From the NCBI RefSeq assembly GCF_001642475.1, contig NW_019174016.1:1-64000 (forward strand): a DNA stretch of 64,000 nt, given 5' to 3'. Position numbers and translations under genes: made by a program. This document shows positions 51,220 to 61,751 of this stretch, one piece after another. Positions within the stretch are counted from its first letter, which is position 1, and each line of letters starts with the position of its first letter. Below the pieces are notes generated by a model. It searched no databases. It saw only the letters and a program-made list of their open reading frames with translations, and was not told the DNA's origin. Origin of the DNA: Fonsecaea monophora (taxonomy: Eukaryota > Ascomycota > Eurotiomycetes > Chaetothyriales > Herpotrichiellaceae).

Positions 51220-53385
51220 CTAGTGAAATCGTCGCTTAATCTTGACTCGGAACAGGTACCGCAACAGCACGTGCGACGGATCGTAAAGAGCATACTCGTT
51301 GAATCCCAAGATGCCTCGAGAGTGGGTGTGACCATAGGGAATTCTCGTTTCGGGCTACAGAGGTGTTAGTGTACAAAGTCAGTAAGCCCATCGTGTCCTG
51401 CAGTAGTCTCTAGACCTGCGAGGATGCACCATTATTACGAAACAGAGCAGCCACGTACAATCAAGGGCACGCGGCCACTCAAGGGCGGGTCCAACTCCCA
51501 ATCAACCTCCCTCCATCTGGACGGACCGGTGCGGCCGAGCCCCTGGATGCAGCGGTATCGACCACCAGATTGATTGATGATCTCGTGACCGTTGTAGATG
51601 CTGGTCGTCGAGCGGATGAGCCCCCCACCGATGTCAGCCTCGCAAAGGAGTAGGATACCCTGGCCACCCCAGGCGTCAGACTTGCAGAAGCCAGCAGACT
51701 TGCTCGACGCGTCGGCCAGGTAGATGGCATTGCCAAACATGGTGCCCGTCCATGTAGCTCCCGGGCGGCGGACTTGCAGACCCAGCTCCAGGATGCCGAG
51801 CAGCGAGTCCAGCGCCGTGCCGTGCCACAGTAGCACCCGCAATTCAGCACCGGATGGATCAGGGACGGTCTGCTTGCTCTCAATCCAGTCGCGGTACGGG
51901 TTCGGCAGCTGGGCTTTCACGAACAGCCTGTATATGTCCTCTAGCTCCACGTTCAAGCAGTGAATATGGTGGCACGATCTCTCCAGATAGTTTCTTAGCT
52001 GACGGAACTCCGTGGTTGACGAGTCCGTCAGGCGGCGGAACCCGTGCCGCAGAGAGCTATAAGCCTGGTACAGAGGTTGGGCAAGAGTCCTGTGCGTATC
52101 CAATTGCAGGGATCCCCGGCAGTGCATTGCCTTCGCCATGGCAGCGATCTCCTGTTGCGGCCACAGGCAGTACAGAAATTTCGCCTCGAGGAAGAGCGCG
52201 TGGTAGCTTGAGATCACTGGGGGGCGGTCCTCAGCGCAGCAGAACGGAATCTGACTGCGGTACAGCGACGAGAGCCTGAGTATGGTCATCCAGTTGATGG
52301 CATTGCCGGACTCGATGTGCTTACGGATATACTCTAAAGTCTTGAATGCTGAGAAGACTGCCCACGAACTGAGCTGCTCGTACGGAGCCGTAAATGCTAG
52401 CCATGATCTAGACGCGCTTGGGTTCTCGCTGCTGGTGGTTCGACTGCTCGCGGGGCCTCCAAAGAGTATGTACTCCATCAAATCCTTGACCTCCTCGTTG
52501 ACCTTCGCGTTGATCGTCGTGTACGCGGGGAGTTCCAAAAGAGAGGCCGAGGTCTTGTGGTAATCGAGCTCAACGAAAGCATATTTCCGGTAGCATCTCA
52601 ACAGAGCTTCGTACCTTCTGGTCCAATTCGAGTGCGTTTCGTCATGAAAAGACTTGCGAAATCTGTCAGCGACAGTGGTGAAGCAGTTAGATTCAATTTC
52701 GACTCTTCCGCGCCCCTCGAGTCCAACGCGACCTTCACGAGTGTAGAAGGCGTATGTTTCAGTTTCCGGGTAGTATACGACCTATCCAGTGACACATTCA
52801 TAAGCCAGCCTGCCTCCGTCAAGACAATGCCTTTGCGCCTTGACATACCTGGTGTCTTCGGAAGGAGTTGATGTTCTTCATGATGTCGACTCGCAGAAGG
52901 TAAACGTCATAAATAGACATTCTACCCCGATCTATCACGACCGTCGCGTCGAAGCCTGCCTTGGGATCCCGGGGTATGTGTAACCTTTTCCCACGCCACG
53001 TCTGACTGCGGAAATAGCCATGATGGGAGATTCGTCTCGACCTCGCAGTAGAAGGGCGTTTCTTGGGAATATAAAGGGCCTCAAACCTTAGCCTGTACTC
53101 CTGGTATCTTTCACTTTCACTCAGGAAAGTGTCATAGCCTTCCCAGTCAGAGCAGATTCGAGGAAGGGGAATGGACGGACGAGGTATTGACGGTGCAGGC
53201 AATGTAGATGAGGCTATAAGATCATCTTGGCCTGTAGTGTTTGTCGTTTCTTGCCCGTCAATTGGAGGCGGGTTACACAAGACATCGACATCCTCATGGA
53301 TAAGCGGAGAGACTCCCACAGCGCGCTGTGTAAGTTTTGCTGGATTGATGGTCCCTGATGGATCTGGAGCCCACAACCGTTGCAT
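51220..53385 (-). CDS. WGR-PARP ADP-ribosyltransferase
   Basis: NAD+-dependent ADP-ribosyltransferase of the PARP family. Exons 53385-52849, 52781-51459 and 51354-51220 (all phase 0) sum to 1995 nt (664 aa). Order: a disordered N-terminus; a WGR domain around residues 155-235, visible only after splicing (DVYLLRVDIMKNINSF, then TREGRVGLEGRG, where WGR itself reads EGR); a helical regulatory region about 265-400; then the catalytic domain from about residue 494. The H-Y-E triad is complete: His in LLWHGTALDSL, Tyr in AIYLADASSKSAGF, and Glu in FNEYALYD, which is restored only by the third exon. The standard fungal PARP carries a BRCT domain before WGR; none is evident here. Likely nuclear and DNA-damage linked by family, though the divergent WGR may not bind DNA ends. 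Confidence 0.88.
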
Positions 53386-54238
53386 GGATTAACAGTCGAT
53401 CGACAGGTCTGGTCAGAAGATACAATTCCTCTGGATATGTGGACTATCATGGTCTAGAGTCGCGAGAGGTCGTTGCACTGTCGGGCGGATGTTCAACTTC
53501 ACGAGGCAAAGGTATTGATTTCGGCAACCAAAGAATAGTACTCGGATTCCAAGATATATGATGGTCGAGATTAGGTGTGCTGCAGAAGCAAATGGTATAA
53601 GAAATGGACCAAGAAATCGGCTCCCTTGGGATGAGGTTGGTAATGCAACGCCAGACGGGATGTCCACGTTCATATCGAGCATCTGAGCTGGTGGTCACGA
53701 GGCACGCCTGTCCTATTCTAGTCAGGCGCGAGTCGCCTCAGGGCATCCTTCCTGCTGCAGGACCCTTGGCGCCTCGTGTCGTTACTTCCTTTCCTGGGGG
53801 ATCCGCTCAATTGGAGGAAGGGCGCAAGTCTGAATGGTGACGTGCACTGCAGCTGAAACAAAGAGGGCGCAGGCAAACCACCGGCACAAATGATCGGCTT
53901 CGTCCTGGGGCCTAGAACAGGCTAACTTTGGGACTCGGAGAATCTGTTATTTCCGCATTTTCCCACACAGCTTTGAACTTTGTTGCTTTCAGCCAGGCAG
54001 AATGCCCTCAAGTTTGCCCTGAACCTCGCTTGGTAAGAATAGGTGCCTCGTGGCTGCCCTTTTGAGACAATCGTGACGGAGGGAGTTCGCTTGCCCCGCT
54101 TTCCCCGCCTCCGGCTATTGTTCCTAATTTGTCGCTAGCCCCCGTTTAAATGAGGTTAGGCATCGGTGGTTACATCCAAAACAGCATGTCGCACCGAAGC
54201 AGCCACGTGCCAGCAGATGCTCGACTTCTGCCTTTCAC
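53386..54238. other. Intergenic region upstream of the PARP-like gene
   Basis: This 853-bp gap carries the PARP promoter. ORFs such as the one over 53413-53698 look like shadows with no family features. No gene is supported. Confidence 0.4.
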
Positions 54239-55330
54239 TCATAGCGTTATAACAACCTTCTGCGCGCTCACCCCGCTCTTCTGCTTGTCAAGGCCACCTT
54301 GGACAGAGTACAGCCCATGTCCCACCACGAGCTCTGAAGGCGCCGCCTTGAATGACCCTCTCTGCAAGGCCGAGGGCACATATTCTCCCCAGATGGTCTT
54401 TGCCACGGCACCCCCCTCCTGGCCTACGACGTCGGTGCTCGAAATTCTCACGGCTTTGACATCTTTAGGGAGATCTGAAGGTGTAGATACCACGCTCGCT
54501 ACCGTACCACCACCTAGACCGTGCAGCACCGCCGCGCATTGTCGGACAGTCGCGTCAGTTCCGATGGCGTCATAAGCGCCAACGACAGGCACCCCATGTT
54601 CTTTGAGCAACGATACAAGTATCGGCACGACATCGGGGTTGTGGTAGTCGAGCACGAGTGAGGCTCCGAGGTCTTTGCAATAGGAGTAATTTGCTGGCGA
54701 GGCCGTGGTGACGACGTTATAGCCAGAAGCCACAGCAAGTTGGATGACCGACGAGCCGACCGATGATGACCCGCCCCAGAGGAGGAGAATGGCATTCTTC
54801 TTGGTCCTTTCTCCCGCACTATCAGACGTATTCTTCCTCTCCAGTGTCGACGTCTGATTTGCCAATGTGTTCGCAACCTTGGGATACTTCAGCCCCAGCG
54901 TCCCTTTCAGGTACAGCCCAGCCGCTGCTGTCGAGACACTCAACGGCAGCACCACTCCGGTCTGGAACCCTATACTGGAAGGAATCTTTGCGACCGTCTC
55001 AACCTTGGCCCGTGGATAGAGTTGAAACCCGCCATAGGCACTCCCGTTCCCGAGTCCCAGCGCGTGGGCAATGACGCGATCGCCTTTTTTGAACCGCTTC
55101 ACATTCTTACCCACCTCCAGGACTTCACCAGCGATGTCTTCTCCCAGAATCCCCGGGTACTGGAGACCGAAGCCGCCCGACGCCTGGATCTTCCAGTCGA
55201 CCGGGTTGACAGCTACGGCGCGATTCGTGATGATGAGCTCATCGGGCGAGAGATCCGGAAAAGGTGCCGTGGCGACTACAAGATGGGCATTCTCAGAGGG
55301 AATCCAGGCTGCATAATTGACGAGTTGCAT
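54239..55330 (-). CDS. MDR zinc-type oxidoreductase, enoyl/quinone-reductase-like
   Basis: NAD(P)H-dependent reductase, 363 aa from ATG 55330. An in-frame TTG lies 54 nt upstream but is not a usual start. GroES-like domain: AVAVNPVDWKIQ, GEDIAGEVLEVG, KKGDRVIAHA. Rossmann loop WGGSSSVGSSVIQLA near residue 190. YDAIGTD and the C-terminal KVVITL match the gene at 32728-33852, and the two are likely paralogues. It has no structural-zinc cysteine cluster. It lies directly downstream of a flavin monooxygenase on the same strand, 151 bp apart, so co-function in an aromatic or polyketide route is plausible. Substrate unknown. Confidence 0.88.
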   Translation of the reverse strand: MQLVNYAAWIPSENAHLVVATAPFPDLSPDELIITNRAVAVNPVDWKIQASGGFGLQYPGILGEDIAGEVLEVGKNVKRFKKGDRVIAHALGLGNGSAYGGFQLYPRAKVETVAKIPSSIGFQTGVVLPLSVSTAAAGLYLKGTLGLKYPKVANTLANQTSTLERKNTSDSAGERTKKNAILLLWGGSSSVGSSVIQLAVASGYNVVTTASPANYSYCKDLGASLVLDYHNPDVVPILVSLLKEHGVPVVGAYDAIGTDATVRQCAAVLHGLGGGTVASVVSTPSDLPKDVKAVRISSTDVVGQEGGAVAKTIWGEYVPSALQRGSFKAAPSELVVGHGLYSVQGGLDKQKSGVSAQKVVITL

Positions 55331-55481
55331 GTCTGTTGCTGGTAACTGAGTGTGATCGAGGACTTTGCTTCGGGAAGTGGTCAACTGCAGAGAGATTTGT
55401 CAGGCATAGAACAGCTCTATTGTCAGCAAGATCAAGAGCTCTGGTAGCGTCATGCGGGGTAATTTAGGCACCCAGCCTCAT

Positions 55482-57353
55482 CTATGAAGGTGAGTTATCA
55501 ACGCAGAAAGCCTTGCGCAGGACATCTCGCAGCCATCCAATCTTACCGTGGCTGTCCTGATCGAATTCTTGCGCCCGCCAGACAACTATCCCGTCAGGAC
55601 GAACCAGCACTGCGCCAGAGCTACCAACACCACGTTGAGAGGCCCATTTCCCATCTATACCCTTCCAGAAAGTCTTATCATCTGCCACTTCGCTCGTATC
55701 TGAGATGCCAATCAAGGTCACCAATCCATTCAATTCTTCCACAGCCAGTCTCCACAACTCCGGCCTTGAGGTAATAAGGATGAATCTGTCGTACTTGACT
55801 AAATCTCTAATTGACAACCTCTCTTTCCCCTTGGCCAACCACGCGTGTGGCAGGTGATGTCCCGGGATTGTCGAGGGATGGTAAAACAATAAATCCATCT
55901 CGCCAGTGTCCGTGAGCTGTCCGCCGTGGTTACTCTCTTTGCCTTCCCCGCCGACATCGATGTCGGGATAGAACCAGCCAATCTCGGCTCCCAGGGCGTG
56001 GAATTCGTTGTCAAGGATCTTCTGCGCGTCCTGGACTGCTTCTCGGCGCATTGCGCCGTCGGTATTTTCTGGCGACAAATCAAAGAACGAATCCATATTT
56101 GCAACATTTTCGCTTTGGCTATTTGCAGCAGAGACGCCGATGGCTTTGTCCATGACTAGGCCGAAAGCCTGTAGGTTATGCAACGCGCGGTCTCGCACAC
56201 GTTGACCAATCGGTCGACGCTCGGTGTCGTACGTATCGAGAAGTGCGTTGCAGTCACTCTCCACCCCGATGGCTGACGGAATTCCGTTGATGGCGAAATT
56301 CAGCTTCCACACCAGATTATCCACGTCTTGAATGCCCGTGTTAAGTCCCAACGCCCCCCAAGGAGGAATGCGGTGCGCGGCATCCCCGACCAGAAATACT
56401 CGGCCTGTGGATTTCTTGCTGCGATATCGTGTAGCACATAGCGCGTTCACGTACCAGTGGTTTGTGGACAGTAGCTCAACTTTGAGGTCAGGAATCTGCA
56501 ACGTATTTTGCATGCGCTTCAACATTGCCGACTCATCGAGACGTTTTGGATCTGTCGGGCTAAGAGCACATGCGAAGACCCATTCCTCTGTGTCAGGCGT
56601 CATGGGATAGGGGCCTAAGTGGTAAAGGTATCCTGAACCAATGGTGCCACCCAGCTTTGGGTTGACGAACCAGGTGATGAAGTTGCGGATATCAGGGTGT
56701 GCGAGAGATATAGGAGCTCGAACGTGAGCAGATACCATATCAACAATATCCCGCTCGCCCTCCCAGCCTATCCCCAGGTGATCTGTCACCATGCGGCCAC
56801 CGTCGGCACTAATAACATATTGTGCTTTGACCGTCATCGGTGCTAGGCCTCTCTGTAGATACGTGACAACGACACTATCATCAGCTTCCTCAACCTTTTG
56901 AACTTCGGTAGTGTAGAAGATTCCTTTGGGGTTCAGTTCCAACGCCTTTTTCTGCAATATCGGTTCGAGTCTGATTTGTGGCAATATTGAATACTGGCAA
57001 GGCGAGGCAGAGGCGTATTCTTCTTGGTATGCTCCGCCGCCCCAGGAGTCACGGCCAATGATTTCCCTCCCGTGAGGTCCAAAGCTGGTATACCAGGCTG
57101 TTCTGCTGACATTGTCTGATGGGGCTCGTCGCTTGATCAGCTCCTCTTCGATTCCCATGCGACGCCAAATCTCCACTGTGCGGTGATTATAGCCACATGC
57201 TTTTGGGTGGATGGATGTCGAAGGATATCGTTCGAAAAGGATATGGGGGATGTTGCTTTGCGATAGCAGGATTGAGGCGGATAAACCAGTCGGGCCGCCT
57301 CCAATGATGGCGACTGGGTAAGTTGACGAGGAATCAACATGTTGAGATGCCAT
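55482..57353 (-). CDS. FAD-binding aromatic monooxygenase, phenol 2-monooxygenase-like
   Basis: Flavoprotein hydroxylase that uses NAD(P)H and O2 to hydroxylate an aromatic ring. Single exon, 623 aa. N-terminal FAD fold: AIIGGGPTGLSASILL at residues 15-30 (GxGxxG with G-G-G-P-T-G), then the FAD-contacting DG in VISADGGRM and the conserved RVFLVGDAAHRIPPWGALGLNTGIQD near residue 315. The C-terminal third is a thioredoxin-like phenol-hydroxylase domain (LLFYHPSTIPGHHLPHAWL, SSGAVLVRPDGIVVWRAQ, typical closing block). This resembles PheA/TfdB and related enzymes of fungal aromatic catabolism. Its neighbour is an MDR reductase. Confidence 0.92.
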   Translation of the reverse strand: MASQHVDSSSTYPVAIIGGGPTGLSASILLSQSNIPHILFERYPSTSIHPKACGYNHRTVEIWRRMGIEEELIKRRAPSDNVSRTAWYTSFGPHGREIIGRDSWGGGAYQEEYASASPCQYSILPQIRLEPILQKKALELNPKGIFYTTEVQKVEEADDSVVVTYLQRGLAPMTVKAQYVISADGGRMVTDHLGIGWEGERDIVDMVSAHVRAPISLAHPDIRNFITWFVNPKLGGTIGSGYLYHLGPYPMTPDTEEWVFACALSPTDPKRLDESAMLKRMQNTLQIPDLKVELLSTNHWYVNALCATRYRSKKSTGRVFLVGDAAHRIPPWGALGLNTGIQDVDNLVWKLNFAINGIPSAIGVESDCNALLDTYDTERRPIGQRVRDRALHNLQAFGLVMDKAIGVSAANSQSENVANMDSFFDLSPENTDGAMRREAVQDAQKILDNEFHALGAEIGWFYPDIDVGGEGKESNHGGQLTDTGEMDLLFYHPSTIPGHHLPHAWLAKGKERLSIRDLVKYDRFILITSRPELWRLAVEELNGLVTLIGISDTSEVADDKTFWKGIDGKWASQRGVGSSGAVLVRPDGIVVWRAQEFDQDSHGKIGWLRDVLRKAFCVDNSPS

Positions 57354-58058
57354 AGCTGGTCTGAAAACACTCTCCTGTCGAAACCCCCTTTGTCTCTAAG
57401 ACGACGTTATGCAGCTGGAGACCTCGATGTAGGGGAAGGGTTGTGATGCCCAAGCCAGGACTAGTCGTCATCAACGAGTTTCGCGGACGTGTTGAGGTCG
57501 AGAAGTACAGAGAAGACTTCTCAGGCCTTCGTAGTCAAAGTTGTACCCGAGGCTTTAAGTGTGTGTTCTCAGCCTGCTTCTCTCTTGGTTTTTTGAACAC
57601 CACCTCCTTCTCCACATGGTCAACGAGTCGACCCCACGAGTGTTGGAAGATGCAGCAGCTCATTGCGGAAGACGTGGGGCAACGAGAGTTTTGACGGGAC
57701 TTGGAGATTAAGAGATAGAATTGCATTCTGGGCGAGTGGAGTGGATTTTGCATCAGCGGCATAGGCTGTTGTGTTCGGAGAGACTTCGGCAGAAATCGAG
57801 TTTCGTCGACCTGGGTCTGTTGACGTGGTCTTCTTTCAGCAATGGCATTGACAAAGCTGCATTCGAGGTCGGGGGCTCAGATCACAGAATTGAAGAACTT
57901 CGTATGATACAGCGGCATTCTCATAGATGGAGAAAAGGGTCGTTGGATCCAAGTCTCGGGCTTGACAGAACGTGAGAAGCCTTCGTTGACGATTTCTTAC
58001 CAATCAAAAATTTCATGGACATGCCACCAGAGGAAGGCCTCGCCGTCGACTTGAAGCG
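57354..58058. promoter_or_regulatory. Bidirectional promoter, monooxygenase and JMJD7-like gene
   Basis: A 705-bp gap between outward-facing genes. I see no gene or strong motif. Confidence 0.35.
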
Positions 58059-59504
58059 ATGACGACTGCGAACAGCAGCGGTGGTGGCAGCGCAAAGGAC
58101 TTTGCTATTGAAACCCTCCTCACTCTGATCGAGGACTACCACTCATTCAATCCAGACACCACAGTCCCGACTTATGAATACCCAACACACCTCGAATTCA
58201 GCCAACAGGTAGCCCGCGGGCGACCGTGCGTATATCGGCTTGACAGCAGCGTCCTCGACGATCGCGCGGTGAGTGGAGGGAGTCAAGTCGAGGATGGAAG
58301 CTACGGCAACGACAACAGCGGAGGTGAGATCGCAAAGGTTTCGTCGCCGCGAAAAACAGAGAAGAGCATCCAACGTCAACGCCTGCGAGAAGAGCAGCGG
58401 TCCATTCTTTCGGCGCCGTGCTTTTCGTGGGCGAAGAAGAGTCTCTGCGAGCTTGTACAGGGCGAGGTCGAGGTCGCTGTGACGCCGGACGGGAGGGCAG
58501 ATGCGCTCTACTCTCTTCCTCGGAGGACGAGGACTCAGTCTCAGTCTCACCCTCAACGAGAAGCGGATGGGGATGAACCAGAACAAGTCTTCCTCCAACC
58601 AGCCTCGACGTACATGACGCTTTCCACACTGATTGACAAGCTCTGTCCTCCATTAGAGCCATCACAATCTTCATCACATCTTCCTCGCTCGCCTCGCTCC
58701 CCTTCAGCCCCGCCCCAATACCAATCCACATCCACATCTGCATCCACAGCCACAGCAACAACGACAACAGAACCAGTCCACTACCTCCAATCCCAGAATT
58801 CCAACCTGCACACCCCACCGCTATCCTCCCTTCTGGGTTCTCTCCCACCGACACCACCGCCCTTCAGCGCCGCCGTGCTCGGCGACCCCGAGGCCGTCAA
58901 CATCTGGATCGGCAATGCGCTGTCCGTGACCAGCACGCACCGCGACCCGTACGAGAATCTCTACGTGGTGGTCAAGGGCCGCAAGCGGTTCGTGCTGTAC
59001 AACCCCGTCGAGGAGGTGTGTCTACACGCCCAGAAAGTCCGGACGGGGCGGTGGGCGTTGTCGGATTCACAACGGCAGAAAAAGGAAACGGAGTTTACGA
59101 TTCTCATGGACGACGATGACGACGACGACAATACCACCACCACCGCCACCGCCCCAGACCCCAACAGCGGCGGCGACGCAGACATGAACCGTATCCCCTG
59201 GATCCCCATCGATCCGCTCAAACCCCCGTCTGCCGCCGCGTCCCAGAAATACCCATACTATAAATACACGCGACCTCTCACTGTCACCGTCTCGGAGGGC
59301 GAAATCCTCTACCTCCCAGCGGGATGGTTCCACCACGTCACCCAGGAATGCGGGCTCTGGGAGAGTGACGACGGATGCCCGACGACGGCGCCCTGTATAG
59401 CCGTCAACTACTGGTTCGATATGGATTACTCAGGAGAGAAGCACGTGATGAGGGAGATGGTCGGACGGTTAGTTGAGAAGATCCGAATGTCGGAAAACAC
59501 ATGA
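58059..59504 (+). CDS. JMJD7-like JmjC-domain hydroxylase (cupin_8)
   Basis: Fe(II)/2-oxoglutarate-dependent oxygenase resembling JMJD7, a lysyl hydroxylase or endopeptidase of small GTPases in animals. Single exon, 481 aa, against about 316 for human JMJD7. The N-terminus (LIEDYHSFNP, REFSQQVARGRPCVYR-like region) matches. Iron ligands: H and D in STHRDPYENLYVVVKGRKRFVLY near residue 292 and H in GWFHHVTQE near residue 422. The extra length comes from low-complexity insertions: a Ser/Thr/Pro/Gln-rich stretch of about 60 residues near 210-260 and an acidic D-run followed by T-run (DDDDDDDNTTTT) near 350. Cytosolic. Functional because the iron triad is intact; the insertions are outside the core. 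Confidence 0.85.
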   Translation: MTTANSSGGGSAKDFAIETLLTLIEDYHSFNPDTTVPTYEYPTHLEFSQQVARGRPCVYRLDSSVLDDRAVSGGSQVEDGSYGNDNSGGEIAKVSSPRKTEKSIQRQRLREEQRSILSAPCFSWAKKSLCELVQGEVEVAVTPDGRADALYSLPRRTRTQSQSHPQREADGDEPEQVFLQPASTYMTLSTLIDKLCPPLEPSQSSSHLPRSPRSPSAPPQYQSTSTSASTATATTTTEPVHYLQSQNSNLHTPPLSSLLGSLPPTPPPFSAAVLGDPEAVNIWIGNALSVTSTHRDPYENLYVVVKGRKRFVLYNPVEEVCLHAQKVRTGRWALSDSQRQKKETEFTILMDDDDDDDNTTTTATAPDPNSGGDADMNRIPWIPIDPLKPPSAAASQKYPYYKYTRPLTVTVSEGEILYLPAGWFHHVTQECGLWESDDGCPTTAPCIAVNYWFDMDYSGEKHVMREMVGRLVEKIRMSENT

Positions 59505-59789
59505 ACCCAATCTATGTCATCATTTTCTTGTATCAAGAAGCCCATTTTCTATTCCAGGCCAAACGAGGGCGTCTAGGTCAGATGTCTTGAGGAGCTGACC
59601 TCCACTAGGGCGGACTAGCTAAGAACGTGTCGCGCAAAGGCCGCTTTCCTCTCTGTCTATCCTTTCCTCACTCTGGGCTCAATTCTTTTTTGCAAGGTCG
59701 TTTACAGTATCCGCATGCTCCGTTTTCATCGTCTCATCACCCGGTGGTGGTCGTGACGGTTCATCCAGAATCGACAAAGGAGGTCAAAT
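59505..59789. other. Short intergenic, convergent 3' regions
   Basis: This 285-bp gap separates the converging JMJD7-like and HAD genes. Nothing notable is seen. Confidence 0.5.
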
Positions 59790-60675
59790 TCAGTTGCCGC
59801 TCTCGATCTTCTCCAAAATCTTGGGGAATTCCTTCCATTCGTACATGATCTCGACGCAGTTGCACTGTTCCTTGAGAATCTGGGCCATCTGCTTCATCTT
59901 CTCCTCACCATCCTCCAGCTTGTAGACGCCGACGTAGCCAATGCAGGGAATGCCAGCGCGCATGGCAGCGGTAGCACCACTCTTGCTGTCTTCGACGGTG
60001 ATGCACTCCTCTGGCTTGACACCGAGTTGTTCGCAAGCATAGAGGTAGATCTTGGGGTCAGGCTTGCTGGAAGGCGGGTTGAGCGAGGTGGCAGCGCTGT
60101 AGACGTGGGCGTTGGGGAAATAGTGGTCGATGCCGACCTTCTCGAGAGAAGCGACGACACGGGGTTTGGCAGAGGTGCTGACAACCGACATTGGGTACCC
60201 GGCCTTGTGCAGACGCTCCAACTCCTCAGGGGCACCAGTGCATGGTTGACACTTGGCAGCGAGTTTGGCGGTGACGGCTCCAAGTTCCTTGTTGACGTAT
60301 TCCTCCAACTGGTCTGGGGGCATCTCAAAGCCATGCTTCTTCTGGAGACCAACCATCATACCACGAAAGTTCTGACCGACAAAGGCTTCGAGGAGGCCCT
60401 CGACCGTGTAGCGTTCTTTGACGCCGTACAGCTCGAGGAGTTCATTGGTGAGATCGGTGCAGGCCTCAAACGCAAGGCGCTCGGACAAGCAGAGAGTATT
60501 GTCGCAGTCGAGGAGGATGTACTTGACCTATAACGAGGTATCTAGTCAGTTTTTGATGACAGGCTTTGTTTTGTGGTGCGGTGGCAAGGAAACCAGCGGT
60601 AAACCGCCCTGTTTCAGAGATGGAGGGGTAAGGGAGGGTAGACGAGTCGGTGAGACATGAACTTACTTTGCCCAT
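59790..60675 (-). CDS. HAD-superfamily phosphatase (beta-PGM / GS1-like)
   Basis: Small phosphohydrolase. Exon 1 is only 9 nt (60675-60667, ATGGGCAAA) and exon 2 is 60527-59790; together 747 nt (248 aa). The splice gives MGKVKYILLDCDNTLCLSE, placing the nucleophile aspartate in motif I (DCDNT, D10) that would be lost if the first ATG in exon 2 were used. Motif II Ser/Thr is in VVSTSAKPR, motif III Lys in SKPDPKIYLYA, motif IV acidic residues in TVEDSKSG. A helical cap lies between motifs I and II. It resembles 2-deoxyglucose-6-phosphatase and pseudouridine or glycerol phosphatases; the substrate is not determined. Confidence 0.9.
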
Positions 60676-61751
60676 GTTGACGTTGTGGTAAGTAGTTGAG
60701 TGTTGAGTCTAGAATAACGAAAGGAGACAGATGAAGATGAAGTCTATAAGTGAGGACGAAAGAAGAAATTTGCAGTAAAGAGATACGGTGGTGGTGTTTA
60801 AGACTGGGAGGAACGTCAGAGTGCAGGGTGGGATGTGACACCCTGATAAGTTTTTTGTTTATGGGAAGACATGCTCATGAGAGATCGGGCACCGGTGGGC
60901 AGCGATTGGCGCCGGACGGTGAATGGTGGGGGCGTGTTCGAAGCTGGGGAAGACGCCACAGCCACTCAAAAGCTCCGGAAAGTTGGGGGGTGTGGTTCTG
61001 GCGGCCCAGGTGGCTTTCGGGCTTGGAGGGCTAAGAGCTTTAGGCTCCTATAGGCTTTTGGTGGTACCTGGGTGAGCGGCAGCATGTCCTGCTGGTTCAA
61101 CAGCTCAACCATTGGTCCGCGGCTACGTCATCCCCATCCCATTCCTTTTTCTCCTTGTCAAGAGCGTATCAACGTGACCACGTGAGGATTTGTGCCCAAG
61201 ATGGCGGTGAAAGAGATACGAGTAGCAGATTGCGAGAGCTCCATTCTTGCTGTTCCTACGAGGCTATCTCACCGTAGCTTGCGTGCTCGCTCATCTTCCG
61301 AGTGGGCAAGTCTCTCAGCCCTCATTGTTCTAGACCTTGACGCAACAAGCCCAGCTCTTTCACCGCAGTCCCGGAAGGCTGATACCTGCATCCGGAGCCT
61401 CACTTTCTTCTTTTGAGGACCGATTGAGATGGCTGTATCTCCTCAAGAGGAAACATTTCCTGCCTGTGGGACACACCGAGTACCTTGAGGAAGGTACCTT
61501 GCCTGCAACACACCGCGTGGAAATTTGGTGTCTTCACATGACTAAAAATGCTCCATCACACCAGTCCGCCGTTTGTTGGAGCGTTGGTACTTTGTGTCAG
61601 TCATGCAGCCGAGATTTTGGCAATCGAGACACCTTCCCAAGAGCATCCTCAAGAGGTGTTTTGTTCCTCTGTAGCGGGCCAGTTTGCAATGGGCGATAGT
61701 TCGCCCATGTCAACCGATCAATATCCTTCTGGTTGAAGACTGGTTTCAGCT
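60676..61751. other. Intergenic region upstream of the HAD gene
   Basis: About 1.1 kb containing the HAD promoter and the SAP18 3' flank. ORFs of up to 120 aa occur but lack family features, and the best of these start at non-ATG codons. I see no gene. Confidence 0.4.

Noticed and set aside
61337..61736. Overlapping ORFs of 62-120 aa upstream of the HAD gene
   Set aside because: Non-ATG starts for the longer frames, no motifs, and they run over the SAP18 3' flank.
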